Numbered from the stretch's first letter, positions 11,806 through 24,306 are shown. The stretch is 64,000 nt of DNA from Gnetum montanum (GCA_015680685.1 MNCI01015670.1:909916-973915); one strand, 5' to 3'. Notes: generated by a model from the letters alone, not told the origin. Numbers and translations are program-made.

Positions 11806-12643
11806 TGATGAATCATTGTTTGGGTGCATTGACAAGGTTACTTTGATGCAGCCTTGTCAATACATGGAGAGATGCATCAATACATATGCATCAATAGAGT
11901 GTCTATGTCTACTTATATAAATGCATGCATCCACCACATTTATGGCATCATTCATTTAGTAGCTTAACAGAGTTCTTGCAATTTAATTTTCCAATAGTTA
12001 GAATATTTTCTAAGTGCCCACAGTAGGAGTCAAGAAGTGTATAGATCCTTATTCATACACTAATTTACTTGGACACCTTGGTATAACAACAATATAGACA
12101 AGCTTTTTAATAAACCTTGTAGCATTTAGAATTAGTTTAATGTTTACTTTAATGCACTTTATTATTCATGAAATTTAATTCAATGTCTTTAGTTAATTAA
12201 ATAATATTTATTAATACACATAAGTATGACCACCTCAAACATAATTTTCATGCTTGGTTATCCTAGTAGTGCAAGCACTTGGTAACCTAGCAACATTATA
12301 ATGCTTTTAGGATGTGTACGAAAAGTAAGATCTAATGCTTATGTTAGGAAATAGTTTAAGGAACTAGGTAGTTATAATATTAATTATCACTTAATCACTT
12401 GATTTTATGCTTAGGATAAAATAGATAAAAAATATAAAATTATACAAATCATGTGCCTTGGTTACACTTAACCATATGCTTGAACTTATACAAGTATAAC
12501 TAAGAAGATAACCATTGCATCCTTAGATTCACCATCATAGATAATGTGCACTTAGAGAGCTAACATCTATGGAATTCAACTAGATTTCACATGAATTCTT
12601 GTAATTTTTATGGTTTGGCATAGGGTATACTTGTTGCTCATCA
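11806..12643 (+). repeat. 5' LTR of A1
   Basis: It begins TGATGAATC and ends CTCATCA. A TATATAAA box lies at 11914-11921. The U3 before it contains repeated GATGCATC/ATGCATC words, fewer than in the 3' LTR, which explains most of the length difference (838 against 894 bases). Confidence 0.93.
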
Positions 12644-12644
12644 T

Positions 12645-12663
12645 TGACATCATTGGTAGGGAC
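12645..12663 (+). other. Primer binding site of A1 (tRNA-Asp type, decayed)
   Basis: It reads TGACATCATTGGTAGGGAC, one base after the LTR. It matches the tRNA-Asp complement TGGCGCCGTTGCCGGGG with seven changes, six of them transitions expected from methylated C. Confidence 0.75.
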
Positions 12664-12791
12664 TTTAGTTAGATATGTGCACTACCTAGGAAGTTAGTGA
12701 AAATATTCAATGATGTTGTATTGAAACCTAAGGTTACATTATTAAAATAAATAATAATAACATAAACACACTTTTTTTATTAAGCACTAAC

Positions 12792-15420
12792 ATGGCTTAT
12801 TCTTGCAAGGAAAACTCTCCATCATTTGTAAGCATATCAAATCAACAATAACAAGAAGACCACAAGATATGAGTGCCAAATAGTTTAAAGTGGTCTACAC
12901 TCATCTAAATGAGTAAACTTTGGACTTCGCCTTCATCCTACGTCAAGATGAGAAGCTATGGTGAAGGGACATGGAAGGAAACATAGTGTTGGCTCCCAAC
13001 CAATCTATTCCTTCAATGCTCTTAAACAATCTTATCAAGTTGGACATTGTTGGACTCAATTCTAAATACGAAGTACAAGATCATGTCTATCAGGATTATA
13101 ATCCCATAGAGGCACATGAAAAGAAAGATGGGTAGATGAAGGTTTGATATGAGGCCACAAAAGGAAAAAAGGGACCTATTCACTTGTTCCTATAGATAGA
13201 CAAATAATGGGAGAACTTGTTTTTTGGGAGCTCTTAGTACATTGATTCTCCTCCTCTCTTTGATGAGGAGACCCTTAACTAGCAAATACAATCAACTATA
13301 ATCAATCCTAGTTTTAGGAACAATGGATCCCATGATTAGAGAGCCTCAAAAGGGGGTAGGCAAGGTAGGAGCGAGGATAAGCACCAAGGCCAGGAAAAAC
13401 ATGATGAACATGGTAGGGATAATAGAAGAGGAAGTAGCAGACACCACACTAGTGGTGACTCCCCTTTCTCTTGGCTTCTTCATCCTCATCGTCTTCCTCC
13501 TCCAACTTCAATTGGAGTTGCAAGGGTAATAAGGATCATGATGAAGGTGAAAAATGGGATTAAGATGCACATTAATTCCACTGTAATGACCAAGATCATG
13601 GGCAATCGAGGGAGGACCAGCACAGAGAAAGAAGGGATAGCAAAAATTTTCATAGGCATCATGTCCATTAAAGAGGCCACTAGGATCGCTATGACTATGT
13701 TAAGCCCTTTCTTGCTACAAGGAACATGCTTAACATTGCAGAGGTAGTTAAAATGCTAATAAGGCACATGAAAGATAGCCACATCAAATGCTTGGACATG
13801 AATAATATCCCTAAATTTGGAGGATATAATTCTGATCCATAGAATCATCTCTAAGCCTTTCATGATGGTTGTACCTTACAAAACATAGAAAATAAGTGGC
13901 AAGCATTGAAGATATATTCCAAGACATTCATCAAAGAAGCTAAAATTTGGTACCAATTGTTGGAACAAAATCCATTCAAAGGTGGAGTATGATGCTTGAA
14001 TTGTTCAATGACAACTATTAGACATACTCTCAAGTATCCAACTTGAGAAGGTAGATCCAAGGATGGAAACAAGAAACTCATGAATCCTTGGATTTAGGAA
14101 TGAGGAGGTACTACTCCTTGTTGAATTAATGCCTAGGGCATGGCTATTCTCAAAGGGATTAGCTACCCCACATCATAGATGGGCTCTAAACTAAAATGAG
14201 GAGAACTCTTGGGGTCTATGCCTAAGGGAGGCTTTTGGAGCTACAGGTACATTAGATCCAAAGGCTAATTAAGTGAGTGGATAAGGAGGAAGATGAAATA
14301 ATAAAGATAGAAATTAAAAAAGAGTACAAGAAGGACCTCTCTCTACAAGAGGAAAGTCTATTTCTATGACAATGAGGAGGGTGCACCACTTAATAAAGTG
14401 GTGCAATGAAAAACCTTATCGATAAAAAAATCTATCTCTGAAATATTAGCCAAAGTTGACAACATGTTGGACTTTGTGGATGAAAAATTTCAAACTACTC
14501 TAAGAATCACTTAGGAGAATAAAGATCAAGGTAGTAGTGAATATGAAAGAAGGAAGAAAAAGAAAGATGAGCATTCCCATCATAAGAGTAAACGAAAAGT
14601 TGCTATAGTAGAAGAGGTTTTGGATTTTGAAATAGATGATGAAGGGTGTGACATCTATCAATATGAATATCCTAAGGGATGTTACCCCATTGTATCATAC
14701 TTATAAGAATCTTGAGCGTATGCATTGAATCCTAGATTGGCCAAATGGTAAGCAGCTAGGAGGTTGCCTTACCCCCAAGGCAAGTATCAACAGTTCCACT
14801 AATAATTCTACTATTTGAGTGCAACACCACCTCAATCTCATGAGTATTATTAGTAGTGGCAACACTCACAGTTGTGGGGGATGCCATCGCCAAGGTAACA
14901 ATACCCTTACCGCAAGAAAAATCCATACGAGTATTATGTTTAGCAAACAATTTCTCCACATGACTCTTTTAGTCATGATTTCTTCCAATACCACTACTAC
15001 CCTCTTGAGTATTATAGAGCACCATCTCCAAGAGGAGAGTGCCCATTTCCTTATTACCCTCCTCATACTTCCACTCTTTCACCTCCTTCCTTAACTCCTT
15101 TACAACCTACTCCATCTATGCAGGGAGAAATACTAGCCTAGCCATAGTAAAGAAATTCATAAGGGTTGTGAACTTATAGTCAACTTCTCAACCAGGTGGT
15201 TCTAACACTAAGCCTTGTAAAATACTCTTTTTAGAACCAATAGTCTTACCAACCCATTATAGACACCTATGGCTAGTGACCCTACTTCTCCTACCTCCTC
15301 CACAGTATCCTTTGAGAACCCTTCAAACTAAACTCCTCCCAAAGTACACACTGTAATGTTAACCCATGTTGTTACTAATTGGATCAAGGACCTCCACCTT
15401 TCCAAGAAGAGATTTGATCC
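12792..15420 (+). pseudogene. A1 gag
   Basis: The start is the ATG at 12792 (MAYSCKENS), in the same position as MSSSSCKHE of A2. The first 300 codons end in a stretch rich in D, H, R and G (about 13350-13700). The gag core follows at about 13755-14200, with HIKCLDMNNIPKFGGY, WYQLLEQNPF and MPKGGFW. Then come a lysine/glutamate-rich linker (14290-14640) and a Y/P/Q-rich C-terminus (14750-15130). I see no zinc knuckle. The frame has many stops, mostly explained by Q or W codons turned to stop, and at least two shifts. It would form the particle shell and bind element RNA. Open frames on the minus strand here are shadows. Confidence 0.75.
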
Positions 15421-15429
15421 TAGAAGTCC

Positions 15430-16050
15430 CCTCATCTATTTGCAAATTTCCAGTAATGAACCTTTCAAGGTTTTTTTGGATTTAGGTTCTAAAGTTAACT
15501 TGATATCATAGGAAATGTACAAAGCCTAGAACCTACCTCCACTCAAAAAGAGCAACATTCTCTTAGAATTGGTAGATTAGTCCATCACTATTTCCTTGGG
15601 ATTGGTGAAGGACATTATGACCACTATTTGTAGGTGGTCCTATCTTATTGACTTCCTAGTGATCCAAGTGGATAATTGCAAAGGGAACTTTTCTATCATT
15701 ATGGGAAGAGTGTGGCTAAATACCATTGATGCATAGTTGGGGATAAGAGATCTCTCCTTGAAAATCTCCAAGGAGAATTAATTTGGAAAGATCAAGAAGA
15801 AGTGCATTTCATAAATCACATACAGTGACACAGGGTGCCACTATGTGTAGAAATTATGGATTTTTCAAAGCATAACATTCAAATCATGCATGAAGTATGT
15901 AGATGTCACAGAAATTCAAAGGTGCTTATACATAGTAGCCACAAAAAGGTAACTATTGGTCGATAACTAAAATAGAGTGCAACTCAACATTATACATGGA
16001 GCCAATTGAGAGCATCATGAGCTCTTATGTAGATATCATGGACAAATTGG
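15430..16050 (+). pseudogene. A1 protease
   Basis: This is a retropepsin-like aspartic protease that would cut the polyprotein. The active-site region near 15476 reads FLDLGSKVNLIS, where DLGS stands for the family's D-S/T-G type triad as in Athila/Tat elements. It is followed by EMYKA, NLPPLKKSN and the flap-side block LVKDIMTTICRWSYLIDFLVI (about 15600-15665), then IIMGR near 15700. The corresponding A2 protein (46696-47500) aligns along its length, which confirms the frame. Single stops interrupt it. Confidence 0.75.
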
Positions 16051-16299
16051 ACCAAGTCCATCACAAACTATTTGAAGAATAAGGTAAAATCAATTGAAAA
16101 GAGTTGGAAATCCATAAAACATTCAAGTAAGAGTCCCTTGAGCTAAAAGCTTTACCAGCGAAGACAAAATATGCTTTTCTAACCAATAGCAAGCTAGATA
16201 TCATCAATGTCAATCTTTCTCCCTTGTAAAAAAAGTAGTTGTTACAATTTGTTAACAAATGACCAACATCCTTTACATGGTTATATCCTAAGCTCACTA

Positions 16300-17400
16300 G
16301 AATTGATCCTAGGATATGCCAACATAGGATCTGTATAAGATCCTTCATAAAACCAAAGAGATAGCCATAGAAAAGATTGAATCCCAAGCTTAAATAGATT
16401 ATTAAGAAAGAAATTGAGCAACTCATCAATACCCCATTGAAAATAGTAAGTGGGTAAGCCCACTTGTTATAGTGGCAAAGAAAGGAGGCAAGTGGAGGGT
16501 CTTTATTAAGTTTAGGCTATTGAACATGACAACCTACAAAGATCACTTTCCTTTTCCATTTTTTGATCAAGTATTAGACATATTAATAGGGAATTGCTAT
16601 TATAAATTTTTGGATGGTTATAGTGGCTATAACCAAATCTAGATTGCATTAAAGGATTAAGTGAAAATGACATTCATGAGTCCCTAGGGAACTTTTACAT
16701 ATAGGAAGATGCCCTTTGGACTTTTCAATGCACCTACTTCTTTCCAATGCTTGATACTCAACATCTTTCAATAGTAGATTACTAGCAAGGTAGAATTCTT
16801 CATGGATGACTTCTCCACCTATGGGGCCATGTTTGAGCAAGCTCTAGAGCATCTTAAGTAAGAGCTAAAAAGGTGTTTGGAGACTAACCTCAGGCTGAAT
16901 TGGAAGAAAATCCATTTGATGATCCAAAAAGGCATTGTACTAGGGCATTGAATTTCATAGAAAGAGATTGAGGAAGATCCTAAAAAGATAAGGGTCATCC
17001 AAGGAATAAGCCAATAGCCAGAAACTGTTAAAGACTTGTGATCATTCCTTAGGCATACTGGTTATTATTGGTGCTTCATTGAGAAATTTTCTAAGATTTC
17101 CATATCATTGGTAGAGCTTATAAAGAAATATTTTTCATTTTTCTAGAGCAAGGAATGCAAGCATGTATTCTAGCACCTCAAGCAGAAGCTCATATAAACA
17201 CCAATCCTACAAGCACCTCATTGGTCCAAATCCTTCCAAATCATGATGGATGCATTTAACTATGCATTGGGAGATATGCTGACACAATTGGATTTTCAAA
17301 AATGTCCCTATTACATCCTCATGGTAGGATACTATTCGCCAACACCTTTTATGGATGCCCATCACTTTGTCTACTCCTATTATTAATGCCAACATGATGG
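16300..17400 (+). pseudogene. A1 reverse transcriptase and partial RNase H
   Basis: RT begins near 16450 with WVSPLVIVAKKGGKWRV. It continues with FLDGYSGYNQI (about 16600), MPFGLFNAPTSF (about 16710), the intact catalytic FMDDF (16799-16813) and LNWKK. These are diagnostic of the Athila/Tat branch. The RNase H start (QAPHWSKSFQIMMDAFNYALG, about 17200) is present, but the frame then jumps within about 60 codons to the integrase core. In A2 the same interval is about 600 bases longer and holds the rest of RNase H and the integrase zinc finger, so A1 is internally deleted near 17400. About ten in-frame stops are present. Confidence 0.85.
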
Positions 17401-17439
17401 AGGGATGATGGCTTGTATGTAAGAACTCTAATAGTGGAT

Positions 17440-18300
17440 CCAACCACTACAATCTTTTGATCTTTGAGGATTGATTTAATGGGGTCCATCAATCCCATTT
17501 CCAATGTGAAGGCATACATAATCATTGCTATTGACTATCACACAAAATGGGTAGAAGCTACAATTGTCATTAACTATACATCTTCTACAGTGGTCTGCTT
17601 TGTACAACAATATTTTGTAAATAAGTTTGGTGTACCATGTGTATTTATTTCAAATAACAAAACATATTTTACAGGTACTATGTTTCAAAAACTCATGCAA
17701 TGCTTTGGGGTTGAGCATAAATTAACAACTTCTTACCACCCCTAAGCCAATGGTTAAGTTGAAGTCACAAATAAGAAGAGAACCAAAATACTAACTTGAA
17801 CCATTAGTAAGTATAGGAGGGATTGGAGCTCCAAAATTAACGATTCCCTTTGGACCTATCGTTTCACATGGAAACTTCCTATTGGGTACTCTCCCTATGA
17901 GCTCATGTACAAAAATCTCCCAACACTTTCCATCCAAGAAAAACTCCATACATTATCAACTACATGTGACATCAACCTAGACCTACGCCTAACACAGAAA
18001 GAATGATTAATAAATCTCAACATGCTAGACTAGTGAACCTATCATCTAACTAAGTGCATAAGGCATACAAAAAATAATGAGATGACCCTAGCATCAGGAA
18101 GGTAAAATTCCAACTAGGCGATAAGGTGCTTTATTGGAATTCCATACATGTACCTCAATGTACTAAATTTTGAACATTATTGGAGGGCCCTTATATCATC
18201 TATGAAACATTTCCATCTAAGGCCATGCTAATTTACCAACCTGAAAGCCTAAACAAGAAACTATTAGTCAATGCACAACAAATATAGTCTTTCCTAAAAC
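17440..18300 (+). pseudogene. A1 integrase core and C-terminus
   Basis: The open part 17464-17745 starts IDLMG, with the first catalytic D, runs through YIIIAIDYHTKWVEA, and then ISNNKTYF, where the second catalytic D is N. Next comes TSYHP and a VEVTNKKRTK block where the third catalytic E has become K. The C-terminal part includes LWTYRFTWKLPIGYSPYELMY. Two of three catalytic residues are lost, so the copy could not integrate DNA. The zinc-binding N-terminus is absent because of the upstream deletion. Confidence 0.85.
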
Positions 18301-19800
18301 CCAAAATAACCAACACCTCAATAGATAAATGTGCATGCTCAATATTTTGGATCTCCTCCTTCCAACTCAATAGTAGGGGAGATGGCCATCCATGTTAAAA
18401 TCAATTAATGTGGACCTTTCGTTTTAAACTTTTCTATTTTACACTATTTTTGGTACATTTTTCTCTTTGTTAAGTATTTTACAATTTTTTTCTATATTTT
18501 TCCTTATTTGATTTGCATTTTTCTTATGATTTTCTTTTCTCTCTTTATTTCCACTATGATTTGGTGCAACTATAGCTACTAATTAATGGTGGTTTGTACT
18601 TTACATTGTTATTTTGATTGCAAATGTTGAGATTCCATTTTTGAATTTTGACATTAATGAATGAGACATTGATTCTTTTCATGTTAACAGGTAGTGAGTC
18701 CATGTCATCCACTGATCCACACAAATCTATGGTGTTCCTTTGTTTTGGAAGTATGAGGTCCCTTAAAAATAGCGTATAATGAATTTGTAACCTTAGTTGT
18801 CTCCAAACTTGGGATGAATTAAATGGATAAACAAGGGTATGACTTCAAGTGAATTTAACACTTTTTGTACTTTTCTACTTTCTAGGGTACATCAATGTCT
18901 CCATGGATCCTTTGCCATTTCTATGTCAACCAATAATAGGAAGCTAAGTCTTTACATGGTGTGGTTTTCATATTTTTTTTTAAAAAAAGAAATAAATAAT
19001 GAAAATTAAAAGCACACTCCTTAGACTCAATAATGAGCTACAAGCACTAGTTATGGAGCTAGAAAGACATGTTACCCATGCCTGAAGACACCTCTCTAAC
19101 TAAGGCCCTTTTCACTCCATAATTCTCTTTTCTTCTCTCTTTGGAATTATGATTGGTCATGGGAATACTCTTGTACCTTAGTGGGTGGAATAGTCTAAGT
19201 GTGTCAATGTGAAGTCACTAGAAATTGTTGGTCTTAATTCAAACTATGAATGGACATTATTAGGTCATATTAACCACATACTTCATAAGGAACTTCATGT
19301 GATCATGATAAGGAACTCCATTCCACACTCTCTCATCCATATATACTCTTTATCAATCACCTCATTTTCTTTTCTCATGATTTTTTTAATGTCTTTATTT
19401 GGACATGATTAAAATTCTTTAGTGGTTTCCTTGGTGATTCGGTTCTTAACGAACCATAACCATTAATCAACCATGGGGCCAACAAACTCCTTAGTTTGAG
19501 GGAATGTAAGGGCATTACTGACATGAGCCTGCCATGGAGAGGATCCACTTGCATAACCCTTAGTTGGGAAGGTTACATTCCTTATCCCTTAGATGTTTTT
19601 TCTTTCAAACCTTATGAATTCCATGTCAATTACATCTAGTTTGTACTCCTTAATGAATATTCTCCAAATTAAATCTCTTTTTTGTGCATATTCTTGTCCT
19701 CTTAAAGCATTCCATCTTGTTCTTAGCTTTTCTAGCTTCCTTTGGACTTCAATTTGATGCAAAAACTCTTTTATTCCTTTATTTTTTAATGGTAAAAATT
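18300..19800 (+). other. Spacer between A1 integrase and ORF3
   Basis: This non-coding part is shared with A2 (42146-43690, minus strand): both contain a TAGTGAGTCCATGTCATC stretch (A1 at 18692-18709) and a track of similar words on either side. A1 has TTTTCATGTTAACAG just before it, which looks like a 3' splice site, but A2 has TTTTTCATGGAACAAG there, so splicing is not supported by both copies. No long frame is present. Confidence 0.6.
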
Positions 19801-19810
19801 TATCCTATAG

Positions 19811-19895
19811 CTACGTCAATGTGATCCCATCACAATGCATCCACATCGATGGGACCACATCAACATAGCACAAAAAGTCTATGTATATTGCAAAT
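19811..19895 (+). promoter_or_regulatory. U3-like repeat module before A1 ORF3
   Basis: This stretch has the words of the family's LTR promoters: CAATGCATCCACATCGATGGGACC, then ACATCAACATAGCACAAAAAGTCTATG followed by TATATTGCAAATAA. The A1 3' LTR U3 has CATCCCCATCGATGCATGG and GCATCAACAGAAAGTCTATG directly before its TATATAAA. A2 has an equivalent module before its own ORF3 with TCAATGTAGCACATAAA. I infer an internal promoter for ORF3; no transcript evidence is available here. Confidence 0.5.
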
Positions 19896-20317
19896 AATTG
19901 GTGAAATTTTTGCCATTTTCTTCCAAATGAGGAAGGATTTTTTGTTATTTTCAGAGCCCAACATATTTTAGAGCCCATAACTTTCACCCTACTTATTTGA
20001 TTCATCTTGTTTTTTGTTCCTATAGCCATCGGAGGTGAACTTTACGCCATGGTGGCCACAAAGCTTAGGTTTCTGACAAAAAATTTTTCTTCTAACTACC
20101 ACAAGGTTAAACTAATAAAATAATATTAAAATCACTAAATCATGAGAGTTAAATCTTTTCAACAAACTCTTGTAGCTATCCAAATAAAATAATATTAAAA
20201 TAATCAATCCACCATAATCACAACTTAGCCTAAGTGTAACTAATCAAAGGAGACAAGGTATCAAACTATCTTATTTTACACATCAAATGCTAATCTTTGG
20301 CTATATTATACTTGCAT

Positions 20318-23262
20318 ATGGCACCTAGACCAAGGGATAAATGCCTGCAGAAGAAAGGACCATTCCAACCAAGGGAAAAGTGGCCTAGAGAAGGAAGGGA
20401 CCAAGAGCAAGTAGCAAAAATCTATGTAATGAGACCTCTTCAAGAGGAGCTAAAAGTGGAATCTATCCAATAGATTCTTGTTGTTGAGATTGAGCAATCA
20501 TATTGAGATGAGGCACCTAGGCCTAGACTTAGCTTAGAAGTCACCTTGATAGAAGAATGCCTTAAGAAAATTAATTCCAAGGAGATCAAAGGTCCAGTTC
20601 TTCAAGAACTAAACTTTGGCTCATTCTTAGACTTGACATCAAAAGAGGTAAAAACCCAACTACTAACCTATTCCATGGAGCCTATCCTCACTTCCAATGA
20701 AGAGTGATATATGGGAGAGATGTACCTCTTCTAGAACAATAGACAAGTTAATGCCATGATGAATATAAAGGACATTAGTATATACTACTCTATGGAGGCC
20801 ATTATTGAGACCCTTAGGTTTCGAGATACTAGGGAAACTTTAGAAAAAATATTGATGTTGGAAGACCCAAAAGCAAAGAAAGAGTGGGGCTAATAGTGCT
20901 ATGAATTTGACTGCAAGGAATATGGCACACTCACTAAGGAAGATACGGTGTACTTCAAAATCATGGCCTACCACCTTAATTAAATGATAAGGCCAAGCAA
21001 AATCACAAATTTCTCTACCTATGTATGTGCTACTCTAAGTGGTAAATTCCCTATTAATCTCTCAAAGCTCATTGATCTAGAGATTGAGAAGTTGTTTAAA
21101 GAGAAAGAGCATTGGAGGAAGGCACTCCCTTTCTTATTCATCATTCACAAATTATGAAAAAAGGAAGGCATAGCCCGCTATGACAATGACACCCTTCACC
21201 ATGCTTCTAGTACCTCTTGAGTAGAGATGATGAAGGATAAGATGCTTGCCAAGCTACGAGAAGAGGAGCAACCACCACCACCACCCACCACATAGTAAAT
21301 AATGTCAAATGCTTATGCTACCATTGAGCACATGAAAAATATTCATGAAAAAATGTTGTAATAGCATCATGCTAGATCAATTGGTGGTGAGCCCACCATG
21401 TACCAACTAGCATTGAGCCATCTCAATGAAGTGACTAGAACCATTAACTAGTTGGAGGTGATGGCACCACTATTTTCTACCTAAAGGATGTAGGTGTCTT
21501 AAAGGTCAAATCCTAGTATCTAGGAAGTAACAATGTCCCTTCTAGGATAATAATAATTCCCAAAGATCTCTAGAAATGCTCCTACTTTCTCAATGCACCT
21601 AGAGGAGGACAAGGGACAACTATCTTGATGATGTAGCACCAAGGGTAGGAAACAATGGTAGAGTGATGGCTGATAGAGTGGTAAAAGCACTACACACTCT
21701 TGTGGCCACTATGCCAAATTTTGTTGCACTTATGGATGTGTAGATGTCTATAGGAGTAGCAAGTGGGAGACTTAGTATAGCCTAGCATGAGGAGGTGCTA
21801 GACCAACTGGTGGAAGCCAGGCAACCATTTCCGAAGATCTTTGATCTTCCAAATACCATCATAGCAAGCTAGCTAGAACTACTTAAGGCTAGGGGCAAGC
21901 TCATCATTGCCAATGCCCAACTCAAGGTAGCTACATTGGAGAATCAATGATTGGCTACTAAGTTTATGAAGTTGAAAGCTCGACTAGCTAATCCCACCAT
22001 GCTCAACTAGGCCATAACAAGAGATGAAGCTTTTCTATAACATCAACATAAGCTTCAAGAGGCTAAGCACATAAAGGAGATGGAAATCTTCAACTAGTCC
22101 TTAGCAAAGGCCATAACCTTCAACACTGAAAAGGACTTATCAAAGATCTGCAAGGAGAATGTGTTTCTGACCAAAAAAAAATTATCACCTAAGGAATGTC
22201 AAGATCCAGAAGGAGCAAATGGTAAAATTCTTACGATAGTAGTAGGAGTGTCTTGCCAAGGTGAGCGTGGACTTAAGGAGGTTGGGTACTAAAAATAGAA
22301 ATCTCTCGATGGAGGAGGTCTATGCCCTTTTCCAGAAAATAGCAATTGAGGTAGCCACTTGGAAGAATGAGGCCCTAAAATTTGAACAAGTGAAAAATCA
22401 TTATAAGAACTAGGCTAGGCTCCTCAAGGAGATGAATGAAAAAGAGATTTAAGTAGTGAAGGAAAAAGTCAACAAGGCCCTCCAATAACTCCAACAAGGA
22501 GGTGATGTGTGGCAACCCATCTTTGATGGACTCAACACATATAACAAAGCATAAATCAACCTTAAGGAGCTGCAGATTAAAGAGATGATCAAGTACATAG
22601 AACTAGCCAACCTTCAATACACAAACTTGGCAATGCTAACTATCATAAGGTCAAGGTTAGAACTCAAAAAGAAAGTGGCCAACTTGTACCTATTATATGA
22701 GGTAGAGTTCAAGCATCACAAGGAAACAAAACAAAAGCTAGAAACAACTAATGTAGAGCTTGAGGTTCTTTTCACATGCTTCATAGACTAATGATCCATT
22801 ATGAAGAACCTAGCTAAGAGAATGGATGACTACTAGGAGCTACAGAATGTTGTTAGAGAATTTGACATTGAACACAAACAATTCACTAACTAGTTCATGA
22901 ATGTTAAGGATTTATTTCTAGTAATGCCCTATCTATGGTATGTTCCTATATCAACTCATATTGGTGAGGCTACATGGATCATGTATGATCCTTGAAGTAA
23001 GAAGAAGAAGATGAAAGCCTTATTGGATGCTTTTCATCTTCCACTAGTGGTAGCAGCTATAGCAAGATAGCCACAACTACCATGGTCTCAACCTCAACCA
23101 CCATGTGCATCAAAGATAAGAAAAGGTCCTTTAACATCTTAGGAGCCTCCACCTTCTAAGACCATTTTGATTTTCTTCTCATCTTTAGCCATTAGAGTAA
23201 TTTTCACTATCTATTTTTGTAAAGGTGTTGAATTTTATTTTCATGAACACCTATTTTTATAA
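20318..23262 (+). pseudogene. ORF3 of A1, conserved third gene of unknown function
   Basis: About 980 codons lie between integrase and the polypurine tract, starting at an ATG (MAPRPRDK) and ending at TAA 23260-23262. One frame runs from 20318 to beyond 21400 and another from before 22585 to the end. Most internal stops fit Q, W or R codons changed by C-to-T or G-to-A. The N-terminal third has YMGEMYLF, then a block (about 20935-21160) with EDTVYFKIMAYHL, IRPSKITNFSTY and KFPINLSKLIDLEIEKLFKE. By eye this block resembles the Pfam Transposase_32 'putative plant transposon' domain seen in Athila-type downstream genes. A PPPPP hinge follows (about 21270-21290), then a long coiled coil (21900-22790) and a conserved tail with HIGEATWIMYDP. 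A2 has the same protein. It could be an envelope-like or accessory gene. Confidence 0.78.
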
Positions 23263-23394
23263 ACATTGAAAATCCATACACTTGGGCACTTAGCATTAGT
23301 TTTAATCAATTAGTTAGTCACTGGTTTCATACCTTCCCAAATTTTGTAAGAAGCTTGTTCCTCCTCTTGTTCACTCAAGAATGAGTTTTTAGTC

Positions 23395-23407
23395 GATTAT
23401 GGGGGTA
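23395..23407 (+). other. Polypurine tract of A1
   Basis: The sequence GATTATGGGGGTA abuts the TGATGAATC start of the 3' LTR. The G run and its position are as expected for the plus-strand primer. Confidence 0.8.
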
Positions 23408-24301
23408 TGATGAATCAAAATTTGGGTGCATCAAAAAGGTCACATTGATGCATACCCTTCAATGTGTACCCATCGATGCATATGTGTCACATGCATACGC
23501 ATCAATGCATCCCCATCGATGCATGGATAGATGCATTAATGCATATGCATCAACAGAAAGTCTATGTCTACCTATATAAATGTGCAGGCCCATCTCATTT
23601 AGGACATCATTCATTTAATAGCTTAATGAAGTTCTTGAAGTTTTCTTTTCCAATAGTTAGAATATTTTCTAAGTGTCCATAGTAGGATTCAAGAAGTGTA
23701 TGAATCCTTATTCGAACACTAATGTACCTAGACACCTCAATGTAACGATGGTAAAGATGAGCTTCTTGATAAACCTTGCAGCATTTGGAATTAGCTTAAT
23801 GTTTACTTTAATTCAATTTATTATTCATGTAATTTACTTCAATGTATTTAGTTAATTATATAAGATTAATTAATATACATAAGTACAACTACCTCAAACA
23901 TAACATTAATGCATGGTAATTCTAGTAGTACTAGCACTTGGTAAGCCAACAACATTATAATGCGTTCAAGATGTGTATGGTAGGTGGTATTGGATGCTTA
24001 TGTTAGGAAATAGTTGAAGGCACTATATAGTTATTAGATTAATTAACACTTAATTACTTTATTTTATGCTTAGGATAAAATACATAAAAATATAAAATTA
24101 TATAAATCATGTGCCTTGGTTTCACTTAACCATATGCTTGCACTTATACAAGTGGAACCAAGATGACAATGACCACATCCTTAGATTCACCATCCTATAT
24201 AATGTGCACTTAGAGAACTAAAGTCTACAAAATTTAATTGGATTGCACATGAACACTTGTAATTTGTATGGTTGGATGTAGGGTATACTCACTTCTTATC
24301 A
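23408..24301 (+). repeat. 3' LTR of A1
   Basis: It starts TGATGAATC and ends TTATCA, followed by the TATAT target copy. TATATAAA lies at 23573-23580. The U3 upstream of it is an expanded cluster of ATGCATCGATGCAT-like words (about 23455-23555), longer than in the 5' LTR. Confidence 0.93.
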
Positions 24302-24306
24302 TATAT

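Larger units (their letters stand above)
11801..24306 (+). mobile_element. Complete family A (Athila/Tat-like) element A1
   Basis: The element runs from 11806 to 24301 with a perfect five-base target duplication TATAT at 11801-11805 and 24302-24306. Both LTRs start TGATGAATC and end CATCA. A tRNA-Asp-type primer site follows the 5' LTR and an ATTATGGGGGTA polypurine tract precedes the 3' LTR. Inside, in order, are gag, protease, RT with part of RNase H, integrase, a 2 kb spacer and a third long frame (ORF3). RT motifs (DGYSGYNQI, FMDDF, MPFGLFNAP) are those of the Athila/Tat branch of Ty3/gypsy. The element is dead: dozens of stops, several shifts and a deletion of about 600 bases in pol. Confidence 0.95.

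Noticed and set aside
18680-18700. Possible 3' splice site TTAACAG/GTAGTGAG in the A1 spacer
   Set aside because: A2 has ACAAG/TAGTGAG at the same place and no matching donor was found, so an intron is not supported.
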